Assembly: GCA_024226455.1 (NCBI GenBank)
Contig: JAAELR010000119.1
Span: 1 to 34,908 of the forward strand
Direction: 5' to 3'
Source: Paracoccaceae bacterium
GTDB taxonomy: Bacteria; Pseudomonadota; Alphaproteobacteria; Rhodobacterales; Rhodobacteraceae
DNA length: 34,908 nucleotides
This document shows positions 6,802-20,400 of the stretch, in pieces. Position numbers and translations under genes: made by a program. The notes beneath the pieces are model-generated. The model ran no database searches, had not been told where the DNA came from, and saw only the letters and a program-made list of their open reading frames with translations. Positions within the stretch are counted from its first letter, which is position 1. The number at the start of each line of letters is the position of its first letter.

Positions 6802-9005
6802 CCGCAAACCCGATCCCGCCGGCCGAAGCCCGGTCCCTTGCCGAGGGCCACCATGGCGACCCGTTCTCGGTGCTGGGGATGCATTCCGAGGGGGGCAGGC
6901 TGGTTGTCCGGGCCTTGCGCCCCGAGGCCGATGCGGTGGAACTGCTGGACCGCAAGACCGGGCGCAAGCTGGCCGATCTGGCGCCGGTCGAGGGCGCTGG
7001 CGGGGTGTTTGCCGGATATGTGCCGCGCCGCAGGAACCGGTTCGCCTATCTGCTGCGCCTGACCCGCGGCGGCGAGGTCTGGACCGAGCAGGACGCTTAT
7101 GCCTTTGGCCCGGTGCTTGGCGAGACCGACGAATACCTGCTGGGCGAGGGCACCCACGGGCAGCTTTGGCGGGCTCTGGGGGCGCATGTGACCCGCCACG
7201 AAGGCGTGGCGGGCGTGCATTTCGCCGTCTGGGCGCCGAACGCGCAGCGGGTTTCGGTGGTCGGCGATTTCAACGGCTGGGACGGGCGGCGCAACGTGAT
7301 GCGGCGGCGCGGGGCGACGGGGGTGCACGAAATCTTCATGCCAGGCCTTAGCGACGGCACCGTCTATAAATACGAGCTGCTTGACAGCGCCGGCCAATTG
7401 CTGCCGCTGAAGGCCGACCCGGTGGGGTTCGGCGCGGAACTGCCGCCAAAGACCGCCTCGGTGGTGCGCGACCTTGCGCGTTATGACTGGGGCGACGGCG
7501 ACTGGCTGACAGCACGCGGCGATCTGCACAAGACCGACAAGCCGATCTCTGTCTACGAGGTGCATCTGGAAAGCTGGCGCACTGTGCCCGAAGACGGCAA
7601 CCGCCCGCTGAACTACCGCGAACATGCCACTACCCTGGTCGGCTATGCCAGCGACATGGGTTTCACCCATATCGAGCTGACGCCGATCTCGGAATACCCG
7701 TTCGGTGGCTCGTGGGGCTATCAGCCGGTAGGCATGTTCGCCCCCACCGCGCGGTTTGGCGTGCCAGACGATTTTCGCGCGCTGGTCGATGCCTGCCACG
7801 GGGCCGGGCTGGGCCTGATCGTCGACTGGGTGCCCGGCCACTTCCCGACCGACAGGCACGGGCTTGGCCGGTTCGACGGCTCGGCGCTTTATGAACATGC
7901 CGACCCCAAGGAGGGCTATCACCCCGACTGGAACACGCTGGTCTACAACTATGGCCGCGCCGAGGTTGCCAACTATTTGACAACCAACGCGAAATTCTGG
8001 CTGGAGGAGTATCATGTGGACGGGCTGCGGGTCGATGCCGTGGCCTCGATGCTGTACCGCGACTATTCCCGGCAAGAGGGCGAATGGGTGCCCAACATCC
8101 ATGGCGGGCGTGAGAATCTCGAAGCCATCAGTTTCTTGCAGCGGATGAACGAGGCGGTCTACGCCGCCCATCCCGGCGTCATGACCATCGCCGAGGAATC
8201 CACCGCCTTTGCCGGGGTCAGTGCCATGACATGCGATGGCGGGCTTGGCTTCGGGTTCAAGTGGAACATGGGCTGGATGAACGACACCCTGCGCTACATG
8301 GCCGAAGACCCGGTGAGCCGCAAATACCATCACGACAAGATGACCTTCGGCCTGCATTATGCGTTCTCGGAAAACTTCGTGCTGCCGCTCAGCCATGACG
8401 AGGTGGTGCACGGCAAGGGCTCTTTGCTGGGCAAGATGCCGGGCGACGACTGGCAGCGCTTTGCCAACCTGCGCGCCTATTATGGCTTCATGTGGGGCCA
8501 TCCGGGCAAGAAGCTGATGTTCATGGGCTGCGAATTCGCCCAGGCCGCCGAATGGAACCACGATCAAAGCCTCGACTGGCACCTGCTGCAGCATGGCCCC
8601 CACAAGGGCGTGCAGAACCTGGTGCGCGATCTCAACCGGCTTTACCGCCACACGCCGTCGCTTTACGAGCTCGACAACCGGGCCGAGGGGTTCCGCTGGA
8701 TCGACGGTGGCAATGCCGACATGTCGGTGTTCTCGTGGGTTCGTTACGGCAAGGACGGCAGCGCGCCGGTGCTGGTGGTGGCGAACTTCACGCCGGTGAC
8801 CCGCCCGGACTATCGCATCGGCGTGCCCGCGCCGGGGCGTTGGGCAGAGCGGCTGAACACCGATGCCGAGACCTATGGCGGCAGCGGGCAGGTCAACGCG
8901 GACGGGGCAACCGCCGAGCCGATGGCCGCCCATGGCTGCGATCATTCGGTGGTGATCACCGTGCCGCCGCTGGCAACCGCATTCTTTCAGCTCGCGCCGC
9001 AATAA
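6798..9005 (+). CDS. glgB: 1,4-alpha-glucan branching enzyme GlgB
   Basis: The 735-residue protein is a GH13 branching enzyme that makes alpha-1,6 branch points in glycogen. An N-terminal region typical of long-form GlgB (about 1-110) is followed by a CBM48 domain (about 115-215), the catalytic barrel and a C-terminal beta domain. The catalytic triad is visible: D413 in VDGLRVDAV, E466 in TIAEEST and D534 in SHDEVVHGKGS. Other conserved blocks are YEVHLESWR, ELTPISEYPFGGSWGYQPVG and WMNDTLRYM. It overlaps glgP by ATGA, which suggests translational coupling. The gap of 30 bases after it is the only real spacer inside the operon. Confidence 0.96.
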   Translation: MTANPIPPAEARSLAEGHHGDPFSVLGMHSEGGRLVVRALRPEADAVELLDRKTGRKLADLAPVEGAGGVFAGYVPRRRNRFAYLLRLTRGGEVWTEQDAYAFGPVLGETDEYLLGEGTHGQLWRALGAHVTRHEGVAGVHFAVWAPNAQRVSVVGDFNGWDGRRNVMRRRGATGVHEIFMPGLSDGTVYKYELLDSAGQLLPLKADPVGFGAELPPKTASVVRDLARYDWGDGDWLTARGDLHKTDKPISVYEVHLESWRTVPEDGNRPLNYREHATTLVGYASDMGFTHIELTPISEYPFGGSWGYQPVGMFAPTARFGVPDDFRALVDACHGAGLGLIVDWVPGHFPTDRHGLGRFDGSALYEHADPKEGYHPDWNTLVYNYGRAEVANYLTTNAKFWLEEYHVDGLRVDAVASMLYRDYSRQEGEWVPNIHGGRENLEAISFLQRMNEAVYAAHPGVMTIAEESTAFAGVSAMTCDGGLGFGFKWNMGWMNDTLRYMAEDPVSRKYHHDKMTFGLHYAFSENFVLPLSHDEVVHGKGSLLGKMPGDDWQRFANLRAYYGFMWGHPGKKLMFMGCEFAQAAEWNHDQSLDWHLLQHGPHKGVQNLVRDLNRLYRHTPSLYELDNRAEGFRWIDGGNADMSVFSWVRYGKDGSAPVLVVANFTPVTRPDYRIGVPAPGRWAERLNTDAETYGGSGQVNADGATAEPMAAHGCDHSVVITVPPLATAFFQLAPQ

Positions 9006-9035
9006 GGGCGCATTTTCGCGAAAGGGGAAGACCCG

Positions 9036-10295
9036 ATGGATCAAGACAGATACCGACTGGCCCAGCAGACCATGGCCTATGTCCTCGCCGGCGGGCGCGG
9101 CAGCCGGCTGCGCGAGATGACCGATATCCGCTCGAAACCCGCCGTCTATTTCGGCGGCAAGACCCGGATCATCGACTTTGCCCTGTCGAACGCCGTCAAT
9201 TCCGGTATCCGCCGCATCGGGGTCGCCACGCAATACAAGGCCCACAGCCTGATCCGCCACCTGCAGCGCGGCTGGAGCTTTTTTCGCGAAGAGCGCAACG
9301 AGTCGCTGGATATCCTGCCCGCCTCGCAGCAGATGGCCGAAGAGAACTGGTACAAGGGCACCGCCGATGCGGTGACACAGAATATCACCGTCCTGCGGGG
9401 CTATGGCCCGAAATACATCCTGATCCTTGCCGGTGACCATATCTACAAGCAGGACTACTCGATCATGATCGAGCAGCATGTGAAATCCGGCGCCAAGGTG
9501 ACGGTCGGCTGCATCGAGGTGCCGCGCCAAGAGGCCAGTGAGTTTGGCGTGATGGCGGTGGACGAGAGCGACAAGGTCCTCGATTTCGTCGAAAAGCCCG
9601 CCGACCCGCCGCCGATGCCCGGCCACCCCGAACTGGCGCTGGCCAGCATGGGGATCTACGTGTTCGAGGCAGAGTATCTTTACGACCTGCTGGAAAAGGA
9701 CGCCGCCAACGACGCCTCGAACCACGATTTCGGCAAAGACGTCATCCCGGGCATCGTGGCCGAGGGCGGCGCCATGGCGCATCCTTTCAGCCGGTCTTGC
9801 GTGATGTCGGGGCTGGAGGACACGCCATACTGGCGCGACGTGGGCACCATCGACGCCTATTGGCAGGCCAATATCGACCTCACCGATTTCAAGCCCGGGC
9901 TCGACATCTACGCCAATGACTGGCCGATCTGGACCTACTCGGAACTGACGCCGCCGGCCAAGTTCATCCACAACGAGGAAGGCCGCCGCGGACAGGCGGT
10001 GTCGTCGATGGTGTCGGGCGGCTGCATCATATCCGGCTCGTCGCTCTATCGCTGCCTGCTGTTCACCGGGGTCAAGACCCACTCTTATTCAATGCTCGAA
10101 GGTGTCCTGGCTCTGCCCTATTGCGAGGTCGGTCGCCGGGCCGATCTGAAGAACGTGATCATCGATCGGGGCGTCAGGATCCCCGAAGGGCTGATCGTGG
10201 GCGAGGATCCGCAACTGGATGCCAAGCGCTTTCGCCGCACCGAGGGTGGGATCTGCGTCATCACCCAGGCCATGATCGACGCGCTGGATGCCTGA
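9036..10295 (+). CDS. glgC: Glucose-1-phosphate adenylyltransferase GlgC
   Basis: The 419-residue protein makes ADP-glucose from glucose-1-phosphate and ATP, the committed step of bacterial glycogen synthesis. The nucleotidyltransferase motif [20 protein letters not shown] lies at residues 18-37, followed by [21 protein letters not shown] and the [11 protein letters not shown] block. The C-terminal part (about 300-419) carries the left-handed beta-helix with [19 protein letters not shown]. Members are usually allosterically controlled by glycolytic intermediates; that is family knowledge, not visible here. The ribosome binding site AAAGGGGAAGA lies close upstream of the ATG. It sits between glgB and glgA, a common order in proteobacterial glycogen operons. 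Confidence 0.96.
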   Translation: MDQDRYRLAQQTMAYVLAGGRGSRLREMTDIRSKPAVYFGGKTRIIDFALSNAVNSGIRRIGVATQYKAHSLIRHLQRGWSFFREERNESLDILPASQQMAEENWYKGTADAVTQNITVLRGYGPKYILILAGDHIYKQDYSIMIEQHVKSGAKVTVGCIEVPRQEASEFGVMAVDESDKVLDFVEKPADPPPMPGHPELALASMGIYVFEAEYLYDLLEKDAANDASNHDFGKDVIPGIVAEGGAMAHPFSRSCVMSGLEDTPYWRDVGTIDAYWQANIDLTDFKPGLDIYANDWPIWTYSELTPPAKFIHNEEGRRGQAVSSMVSGGCIISGSSLYRCLLFTGVKTHSYSMLEGVLALPYCEVGRRADLKNVIIDRGVRIPEGLIVGEDPQLDAKRFRRTEGGICVITQAMIDALDA

Positions 10296-10296
10296 C

Positions 10297-11729
10297 ATGA
10301 ACGTGCTGATGGTGGCCTCGGAATGCGCGCGCCTTGCCAAAACCGGCGGGCTGGCCGACGTGGTCGGCGCGCTGCCCGCGGCCCTGGCACCGCTGGGCAT
10401 AAAGTGCCGCACGGTGCTGCCGGCCTATGCGTCGCTGCAGCCGCTGGTGGGCAAGGGACGGCAGGTGGCCAGCTTCGGCGATCTGCCCGGGGGGCCGGGG
10501 CGGCTGGTGCAGGTGACTGCCCATGGCATCGACCTGCTGCTTTTGGACGCGCCGCAGCTTTTCGACCGTCCGGGCCAGCCATACACCTCGCCCAAGGGCA
10601 ACGACTGGCCCGACAACCACCTGCGTTTCGGCGCGCTGGCGCAGGCGGCTGCGCGCATCGGCCTTGACGGGCTGGGCGGCTGGAAGCCCGACGTGGTGCA
10701 TGCCCATGACTGGCAGGCCGCACTGGTGCCTGTCTATCTCAAACAAGCCGACCGCCCGGCCCCGAAATCGGTTCTGACGATCCACAACATCGCCTTTCAG
10801 GGCCGGTTCGGCGGCCAAGTACTTGGCGAGCTTGGCCTGCGCGCCGACTGGTTTCATCCCGACGGGCTGGAGTATTTTGGCGACCTGGGGTTCCTGAAGG
10901 GCGGGTTGGTGTTTGCCGATCGGGTCACCACGGTCAGCCCGACCTATGCGCGCGAGATCCTGACGCCCAAATTCGGCATGGGGCTGGAGGGAGTGCTGCA
11001 GGCGCGCGGCGCGGCGCTGTCGGGCATCCTCAACGGCATCGACACCAACGCCTGGAATCCCGCCGCCGATCCCGCCCTGGCGCGTGGTTTCGACGCCCGC
11101 AGCCCTGGCCGCAAGGCCCAGAGCCGGCCCGCGGTGGCGGCGCGGCTGGGGCTCGACCCCGATCATTGCGGCCCGCTATTTTGCGTGATCAGCCGTCTGA
11201 CCCACCAGAAAGGGCTTGACGCGCTGGCCGATACCATCCCGCAACTGGTGGCGGGCGGCGGGCAGCTTGCGGTTCTGGGCACCGGCGAGCCAGAGCTTGA
11301 GGCCGCGTTTGTGGACGCTGCCGCCGAGTATCCCGGCAAGGTCGGCACGCTGATCGGCTATGACGAGGGCTTTGCGCATCTGATGCAGGGTGGCAGCGAC
11401 GCCATCGTGATCCCGTCGCGGTTCGAGCCTTGCGGTCTTACCCAGCTATACGGGTTGCGCTATGGCACCCTGCCCGTTGTCGCCCGCACCGGCGGGCTGG
11501 CCGATACGGTGATCGACGCCAACGCCGCCGCCACAGCCACCGGATGCGCCACCGGCTTTGTGTTTGACGATGTCAGCCCGGCGGGCATCGCCGCCGTGCT
11601 GGACCGGGTGTTCAACGCCTATGGCAACCGCAAACAATGGCAGGCCATGCAGCGCGCCGCCATGCGCCAGCCCGTGGGCTGGCAGCAGTCGGCGCAGGCC
11701 TATGCCCGGCTATATCAGGCCCTTGCCGG

Positions 11730-11733
<4 letters not shown>
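10297..11733 (+). CDS. glgA: Glycogen synthase GlgA (ADP-glucose dependent)
   Basis: The 478-residue protein is a GT5 glycogen synthase that adds glucose from ADP-glucose to the growing chain. The N-terminal MNVLMVASECARLAKTGGLADV contains the KTGGL substrate loop (K15). HAHDWQAALVP, the GFLKGGLVFADRVTTVSPTYA block, and the C-terminal SRFEPCGLTQLYGLRYGTLPVVARTGGLADTV with the conserved Glu are present. I chose ATG at 10297 because relatives begin at this position; ATG 10288, which overlaps glgC by eight bases, would add only MPD. The gene overlaps glgX by ATGA at its end. Confidence 0.94.
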
Positions 11734-13837
<2,104 letters not shown>

Positions 13838-13841
<4 letters not shown>

Positions 13842-15838
13842 GCACCGACGCCGCCCTGAAAGAACTGGCGCAGGATTACGGCGTCCATCTCGACTATCAC
13901 GGCCTGACGGGCCAGCGTCTGGTGGCCGAGCCTCCGACCTTGCGGGCTATTCTCGCCGCGCTGGGCGTCGAGGCGGGCTCTGCGGCCAACGTCGCAGAGG
14001 CGCTGCACCACCGCAGGGCCGAATGCGCAGAGCGCAGCCTGCCCCCAGAGCTGATCCTGCGGGCGGGGGCCGGGGCAACTCTGCCGCTGCCCGGCGCCTG
14101 CGACTGGGCCGTGCTGACCGAGACCGGGCAAGAAGTTCAAGCAGGTCGTGACCAGCAAAGCATCACCTTGGCGGCGCTGCCGGTGGGGTATTTCACGTTG
14201 GTTGCAAAGGGCCGCGACTGGCGCGAGGAGGTGTTCGTCCTGTCCCGCCCGGCCCACGCGCCGGTTCCGGGACAAAACGGCAGGGCGGCAAAAGGCTGGG
14301 GCGTGACCGGCGCGCTTTACGGGTTGCGCTCTGCCTCGAATGGCGGGCTTGGCAACTACCGCGACCTCGCCACGGCGGCGCAGGCGCTTGGTCAGGGCGG
14401 GGCGCAGTTTTTCGGCATCAACCCGGTGCATGCGCTGGGATGGGTGGCCAGCGAAACGATCAGCCCTTATTCGCCCAGCCATCGCGGGTTTTTGAACACC
14501 GACCATATCGCCACGACGGCAGGCCTTGGCCCGTGCCCCGACGGCGACCTGATCGACTATGCCGCCTTCCGGGTCCGGCACCGTGCCGCGCTGGAAGCAG
14601 AATATGCGGCGTTTACCGCGAGCGCGCCCGAGGAGCAGGCCGCCAGCTTTCGCCGCTACTGCGCGGCAGGTGGCGCGGATCTGGCGGCCTTCGCCCGGTT
14701 CGAGGCGCTCAGCGAGACCCATGGCGGCGACTTCCGCAACTGGCCCGCCAGACTGCAAAGCCCCGACCCGGCGCCGGACCAGACCGGGCGCGCGGCGTTT
14801 CACCAATGGCTGCAATGGCAGGCCGACCGGCAGATCACCGACGCGCAGAGGGCGGCCCGCGGCGCGGGCATGGCGCATGGTCTCTACCTCGACCTCGCCG
14901 TCGGCCCCCGGCCCGGTGGCGCCGAGGTCTGGATGCACCGCGACATCGTGGCCCGGGGCGTCTCGATCGGCGCCCCGCCCGATCACCTCAGCCCCGCCGG
15001 TCAGTCATGGACCCTAGCCGCCTATGCCCCCAACAAGCTGGCCGCGAACCGCTATCAGCCGGTCCGCGCCATGCTGGGCAAGCTGATGGCCCGGGCCGGG
15101 CTGCTGCGGATCGACCACGCTCTGGGGCTGCTGCGCAGCTACTGGCTGCCCGAGGACGGCAGCCCCGGCGCCTATGTCTCGCAGCCTTTCGACGCCCTGC
15201 TTGCGGTGATCGCCATCGAGGCGGACAAGGCCGGTTGCAAGGTGGTCGGAGAGGATCTGGGGCTGGTGCCGCAGGGGTTCCGCGAGCGTCTGAACGGTTC
15301 CGGCCTGCTCAGCTATGCCGTCTGGCAGTTCGAGGGCCAGGATGATGGCCACCTGCGCCCCGCCGGTGATCTGCCGCAGTTCAGCCTGGCCTGTTTCGGC
15401 ACCCATGACACGCCCACCATCGACGGGTTCTGGTACGGCCATGACATCGAATGGTGGCGATGCATCGGCTGGATCGATGCGGGCGGCGCCGAGGACCGCC
15501 ATGGCCAGCGCGCGCTGCAGCGCACCAGCCTGCGCACCCATTGCGGCATCGGTTACGACGCCAGCCCCGGCGATATCCGGCTAGCGATCCATTCCGGTCT
15601 GGCCCGGTCGCCCGCTGCACTGGTGTCGCTGCAGCTTGACGATCTGTGCGGCTGCACCGAGGCGCAGAACCTGCCCGGTACCATCGACGAACATCCCAAC
15701 TGGCGCCGCCGTCTGCCGGTTCCGGTCGAGCAGCTTGCCGCCTCGGCGCCGCTTTGCCAAATCGGGACATTGATGCAAGATACCCGCGCCCTGCCCGCCC
15801 CCGCGACAGAAAGAGAACCAGAGCCATGCCCAGACTGA
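13838..15838 (+). CDS. malQ: 4-alpha-glucanotransferase MalQ (amylomaltase)
   Basis: The 666-residue protein is a GH77 amylomaltase, which transfers glucan segments between malto-oligosaccharides and so recycles the short chains left by GlgP and GlgX. Conserved blocks are SASNGGLGNYRDLA, FFGINPVHALG, YSPSHRGFLNTDHI, LRIDHALGLLRSYWLP with nucleophile D426, VVGEDLGLVP with acid/base E472, and FGTHDTPT. Its N-terminal 140 residues form the extra domain seen in the longer bacterial MalQ type. The start ATG overlaps the glgX stop in ATGA. Its end overlaps pgm by 13 bases. Placement inside the glycogen operon, rather than with maltose genes, argues for a role in glycogen turnover. Confidence 0.94.
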
Positions 15839-17457
15839 CCCATGCCTGCACGCCCTTCGACGGCCAGCAACCCGGAACCTCGGGGTTGCGCAAGAAGACC
15901 CGCGTCTTCATGCAGCCGGGCTATGTGGAAACCTTTGTCCAGTCGACGCTCAACGCCATCGGCGGCGCGGCGGGCAAGACCTTCGTTGTCGGCGGCGACG
16001 GGCGCTATTTCAACGCCGAGGCGATCCAGACAATCCTGCGTCTGGCCGCCGCCAACGGCGCGGCAAGGGTGATTGTCGGGCAGGGCGGGCTGCTGTCGAC
16101 CCCCGCCGCGTCGAACCTGATCCGCCAGCGCGGCGCCGATGGCGGGCTGATCCTGTCGGCCAGTCACAACCCGGGCGGTCTCGACGCCGATTTCGGGCTG
16201 AAATACAACATTTCCAACGGCGGACCCGCGCCCGAGGCGGTGACCGCCGCGATGTATGCTGAGACCCGCACGATCACCGAGTACCACAGCCTCGACAGCG
16301 CCGATCTTGACCTGACGCAGGCTGGCGAAAACTCGCTTGACCGCATGACGGTCGAGATCGTCGACCCGGTGGCCGAATATGCCGCGCTGATGCGCAAGCT
16401 GTTTGATTTCGACCGTATCCGCGCCCTGATCGCCGGTGGCTTCAGCCTGCGGTTCGACGCCATGCACGCGGTAACCGGGCCTTATGCCACGGCGATCCTC
16501 CAAGACGAGCTTGGCGCACCAAAGGGCTCTGTGCTGAACGCGGTTCCCTCGGTCGATTTTGGCAAGGGCCACCCCGACCCGAACCCGATCTGGGCCAAGC
16601 CGCTTGTCGACATGGTCATGGCGCCGGACGGACCCGATTTCGCCGCCGCCTCGGACGGCGACGGCGACCGCAACATGATCCTGGGCAAGGGCATCTACGT
16701 TACGCCGTCCGACAGCCTCGCCGTGCTGGCCGCCAACGCGCATCTCGTCCCCGGATACGCCCGGGGACTGGTCGGCGTCGCCCGCTCGATGCCCACCAGC
16801 ACCGCCGCCGACAAGGTGGCCGCGAAGCTGGGCATCGAGTGTTTCGAGACCCCCACGGGCTGGAAGTTCTTCGGCAACCTGCTCGACGCGGGGCGGGTGA
16901 CGCTCTGTGGCGAGGAAAGTGCCGGTACCGGCTCGGACCATGTGCGAGAGAAAGACGGGCTCTGGGCCGTGCTGTTGTGGCTCAACATCCTGGCGGTGCG
17001 CGGCATGTCGGTGCAGGCTGTCCTTCAGGACCACTGGCAGACCTATGGCCGCAACTACTACTCACGCCACGATTTCGAAGCGATAGAGACCGGTGCCGCC
17101 AACGCGATGATGGCAGAGCTTGTGGCAAAGCTGCCCGATCTGCCCGGCACCGCCGCTGGCGGCAGCGTGGTCTCGGCGGCCGACCAGTTTTGCTACCATG
17201 ATCCCGTCGACGGGTCGGTCAGCGAAAATCAGGGCATCCGGATCTGGTTCGAGGACGGCCACCGCGCCGTGCTGCGCCTGTCGGGCACCGGCACCGAGGG
17301 CGCCACGCTGCGTATCTACATGGATCGCTATGAGCCCACCACGGGCGATCTGGCCATCGACCCCGGGCTGGCATTGGCCGGGATTGCCGCCGCCGTCGCC
17401 GGGATCAGCAGGCTCCACGCCCATACCGGGCGCAACGAACCGGACGTGATCACCTGA
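15826..17457 (+). CDS. pgm: Alpha-D-glucose phosphate-specific phosphoglucomutase
   Basis: The 543-residue protein interconverts glucose-1-phosphate and glucose-6-phosphate, linking the operon with central metabolism in both directions. The four functional loops are visible: the phosphoserine loop SASHNPGG (S113), the metal loop DGDGDR (residues 277-282), the sugar-binding loop CGEESAGTGSDHVREKDG, and the phosphate-binding loop RLSGTGTEGATLRIYMD near the C-terminus. The frame is open upstream inside malQ, but ATG 15826 starts the family-typical N-terminus and has the purine-rich AAGAGAACCAGAG upstream. It is the last gene of the operon and ends 22 bases from the opposing smc stop. Confidence 0.95.
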   Translation: MPRLTHACTPFDGQQPGTSGLRKKTRVFMQPGYVETFVQSTLNAIGGAAGKTFVVGGDGRYFNAEAIQTILRLAAANGAARVIVGQGGLLSTPAASNLIRQRGADGGLILSASHNPGGLDADFGLKYNISNGGPAPEAVTAAMYAETRTITEYHSLDSADLDLTQAGENSLDRMTVEIVDPVAEYAALMRKLFDFDRIRALIAGGFSLRFDAMHAVTGPYATAILQDELGAPKGSVLNAVPSVDFGKGHPDPNPIWAKPLVDMVMAPDGPDFAAASDGDGDRNMILGKGIYVTPSDSLAVLAANAHLVPGYARGLVGVARSMPTSTAADKVAAKLGIECFETPTGWKFFGNLLDAGRVTLCGEESAGTGSDHVREKDGLWAVLLWLNILAVRGMSVQAVLQDHWQTYGRNYYSRHDFEAIETGAANAMMAELVAKLPDLPGTAAGGSVVSAADQFCYHDPVDGSVSENQGIRIWFEDGHRAVLRLSGTGTEGATLRIYMDRYEPTTGDLAIDPGLALAGIAAAVAGISRLHAHTGRNEPDVIT

Positions 17458-17479
17458 CACCGGCCTGCTTCGCCGCAGT

Positions 17480-20400
17480 TCACGCCACCATCGCCTCGGC
17501 TTTCTTGAGGTCGACCGAGACCAGCTGGCTGACCCCCTGCTCGCCCATGGTGACGCCGAACAGACGGTCCATCCGCGCCATGGTCACCGCGTGGTGGGTG
17601 ATGATCAAAAACCGGGTCTCGGTGCGGCGGCACATCTCGTCGAGCAGGTCGCAGAACCGGGTCACGTTGGCGTCGTCAAGCGGCGCGTCGACCTCGTCGA
17701 GCACGCAGATCGGCGCCGGGTTGGCCAGGAACACCGCAAAGATCAGCGCCAGCGCGGTCAGGGTCTGCTCGCCACCCGACAGCAGCGACAGGACGCTGAG
17801 CTTTTTGCCCGGCGGCTGGCACATGATCTCCAGCCCCGCCTCCAGCGGATCGTCGCTTTCGACCAGCACCAGATTGGCCTCGCCACCACCGAAAAGGTGC
17901 TTGAACAGCATCGAGAAATTGCTGTTGACCTGCTCGAACGCGGTCAGCAGCCGCTCGCGCCCTTCCCGGTTCAGCGCCCCGATACCGCCGCGCAGCTTGC
18001 GGATCGCTTCCTCCAGGTCGGTCTTTTCGGTGACCAGCGTGTCGTGTTCCGTCTGCACCTCGGTTGCGTCTTCCTCGGCGCGCAGGTTCACCGCGCCCAG
18101 CGCGTCGCGCTGGCGCTTCAGCCGGTTCACCTCATGCTCTATCTGCTCGGCGGGGGGCATGGTCTGCGGGTCGGTGTCGAGCGTCTCCAGCAAGGCTTGC
18201 GGCGTGGTCTCCAGCGCTTCCTCGATGCGGTCGGCGGCGGACTGCGCCGTCTCGCGCGCCGCCTCGTTACGCGCCTCGGCGGCGGCGCGGGCCTCGCGGG
18301 CCTGTCCGGCGGCGCGCTCGGCCTCGCGTTCGGCGGCCACCGCCCCGCGCATCGCCGTCTCTCCAAGGGCAAGCGCGTCCGCGGCGGCGCGGCGGCGGGT
18401 TTCGGCCTCCTCGATACCACCCGCCAGATCCTGGCGCTGCGCCGCGATGCGCCCGGGCGCGCCGCTCGCCGCCTCCAGCTCGTGTTCCGAGGTTGCCCGC
18501 CGTTCCGCCAGTTCTCCGACCCGCGCACCGGCGCTGTCGAGCCGCTTTTGCCAGCTCTCGGTGTCCTTTGTCACCTGGCGCAGCCGCTTGGCCCGCGCCT
18601 GGCCCGCGTGTTTCAGCTCGTCATGCGCCGCACGGCACGACATCATCGCCGAACGCGCCGCCTCGACGGTCAGCTTGACCTCCTCCACCGCCGCCCTTGC
18701 CGCGGCCAGATCGCCCAGCCCCTGCTGCGCCGCTTCGGCCTCACGCGATTCCGTGCGGGCTTGCGTCGCCTCTTGCTCGTGCCGGGTCACCGCCAGACGC
18801 GAGCTTTCGACCTTGCCCTCGGCGATATTGCGGTCGGCCTCGGCCCGGCTCAGCGCCCGGTTGACCTCTGTCATCCGGGTATCGGCCGCGCGCCGCGCCT
18901 CTCGCGCCACCCGGTCGGCCTCGGTCAGGTCTGCCAGCCGGGTCTTCAGCACCTCATGCGCCTGCGCCGCGCCGTCGGCACGCGCGGTGGCGCCGACCAG
19001 TTCCTGTTTCAGCTCTTCCAGCCGGTTCAGTTGCTGCAGCCGCAGCGCCGCCGCCGACGGCGCGTCCTCGGCCCCGGCGCGGAACCCGTCCCAGCGCCAC
19101 AGATCGCCCTCGACACTGACCAGCCTTTGCCCCGGCTCAAGCTCTGCCTGCAACCGCGGCCCGTCAGCGGCATCGACCAGCCCGACCTGCGCGATGCGGC
19201 GGGTCAGCACACCGGGCGCCGTCACCTTGTTCGACAGCGCCTGCACACCAGCGGGCAGCGCCTGCGGCTGGCCATAGACCGGCAGTTCCACCCAGCCAGA
19301 GGGCCGGTCCGCCGTCACCACCGGGGCGCGCAGATCATCCGCCAGCGCCGCGCCCAGCGCCTTTTCATAGCCCGGTGTCACCCGCAGCAGGTCCAGCACA
19401 TGGCCGCCCTCGGCGGTGTCGCGCTCGACTAGCCGGGCCAGGGCGTTCACCTCGGCGCGCAGCGCGCTGACCTCGCCCTCGGCCTCTGACCGCACGGCGC
19501 GGGCGTCCGCCTCGCGGCCCTGCGCCTCGGCGCGGGCCTCGTCGGCCCCGGCCAGCGCCGCCTCGGCCCTTGCCGCCAGATCGGTGGCCGCCGCCTGTTC
19601 CGTCTGTGCCTGCGACAGCAGCGTCCCGGCCGCTTCGGATGCGGCCTGCGCCGTCTGCAGCGCCGTGCCCGCGCGCGCCGTCTCTGCCTCTGAGCGCGCA
19701 AGCGTCTTGCGGGTATCCTCCAGCAACCGCTGCGCCGACTGATGCCGAGCCGCCAGCCGCGCGGTGTCTTCGGTCAGTTGCGTCAGCCCGTCCTCTCGCC
19801 CCTGCAACTCGCGGCCGGCACCCTGCGCCCGTTCGGTACTGGCCGCCAAAGCCGCCTCGTGACCCTCGCCCGTCGCCTGCAGCTCCGTTGCCTCGCCCTG
19901 CAGCCGGGCGATGGTGTCGCCCGCGTCACAGTTCAGCGCCTCTTCGCGCTCCATGTCCTGACCAAGCTGGGCGATGCGCGCGCTCAGCGTCTCTATCGCC
20001 TGAACCGCGCGCGCCTCCTGGTCAGCCAGCGTGTCGCGCTCTACCTGCAACCGTTGCAGCACCGCCGCCGCCACCGTCTCTTCCTCGCGCAGCGGCGGCA
20101 GCGCGCCGTCGCTTTGCTCTCGCAGCTTGGCGGCCTCCAGCGCCGCTCTTTCCGCCCGGCCCGCCGCCGTCACCGTCTCGCGCAGCGCCATCCCTGCGGC
20201 CACCCGTGCCTCATCCGCCTCGCGCCAGCGGCGGTAGAGCAGCAGACCCTCGGACTGGCGCAGCGCAGCGCCGATCTCGCGGTAGCGCGCCGCCTGCCGC
20301 GCCTGCCGCGCCAGTTGCGTCAACTGCCCGGCCAACTGCTCGATCACGTCATCAACCCGCAACAGGTTGGCCTCGGCGCCGTTCAGCTTCAGTTCCGCCT

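Noticed and set aside
6738-10082. Very long open frame on the minus strand opposite glgB and glgC
   Set aside because: It lies wholly antisense to well-supported genes, its composition (His, Arg, Gln, Val rich) is that of a GC-rich shadow frame, and it shows no domain or ribosome binding site.
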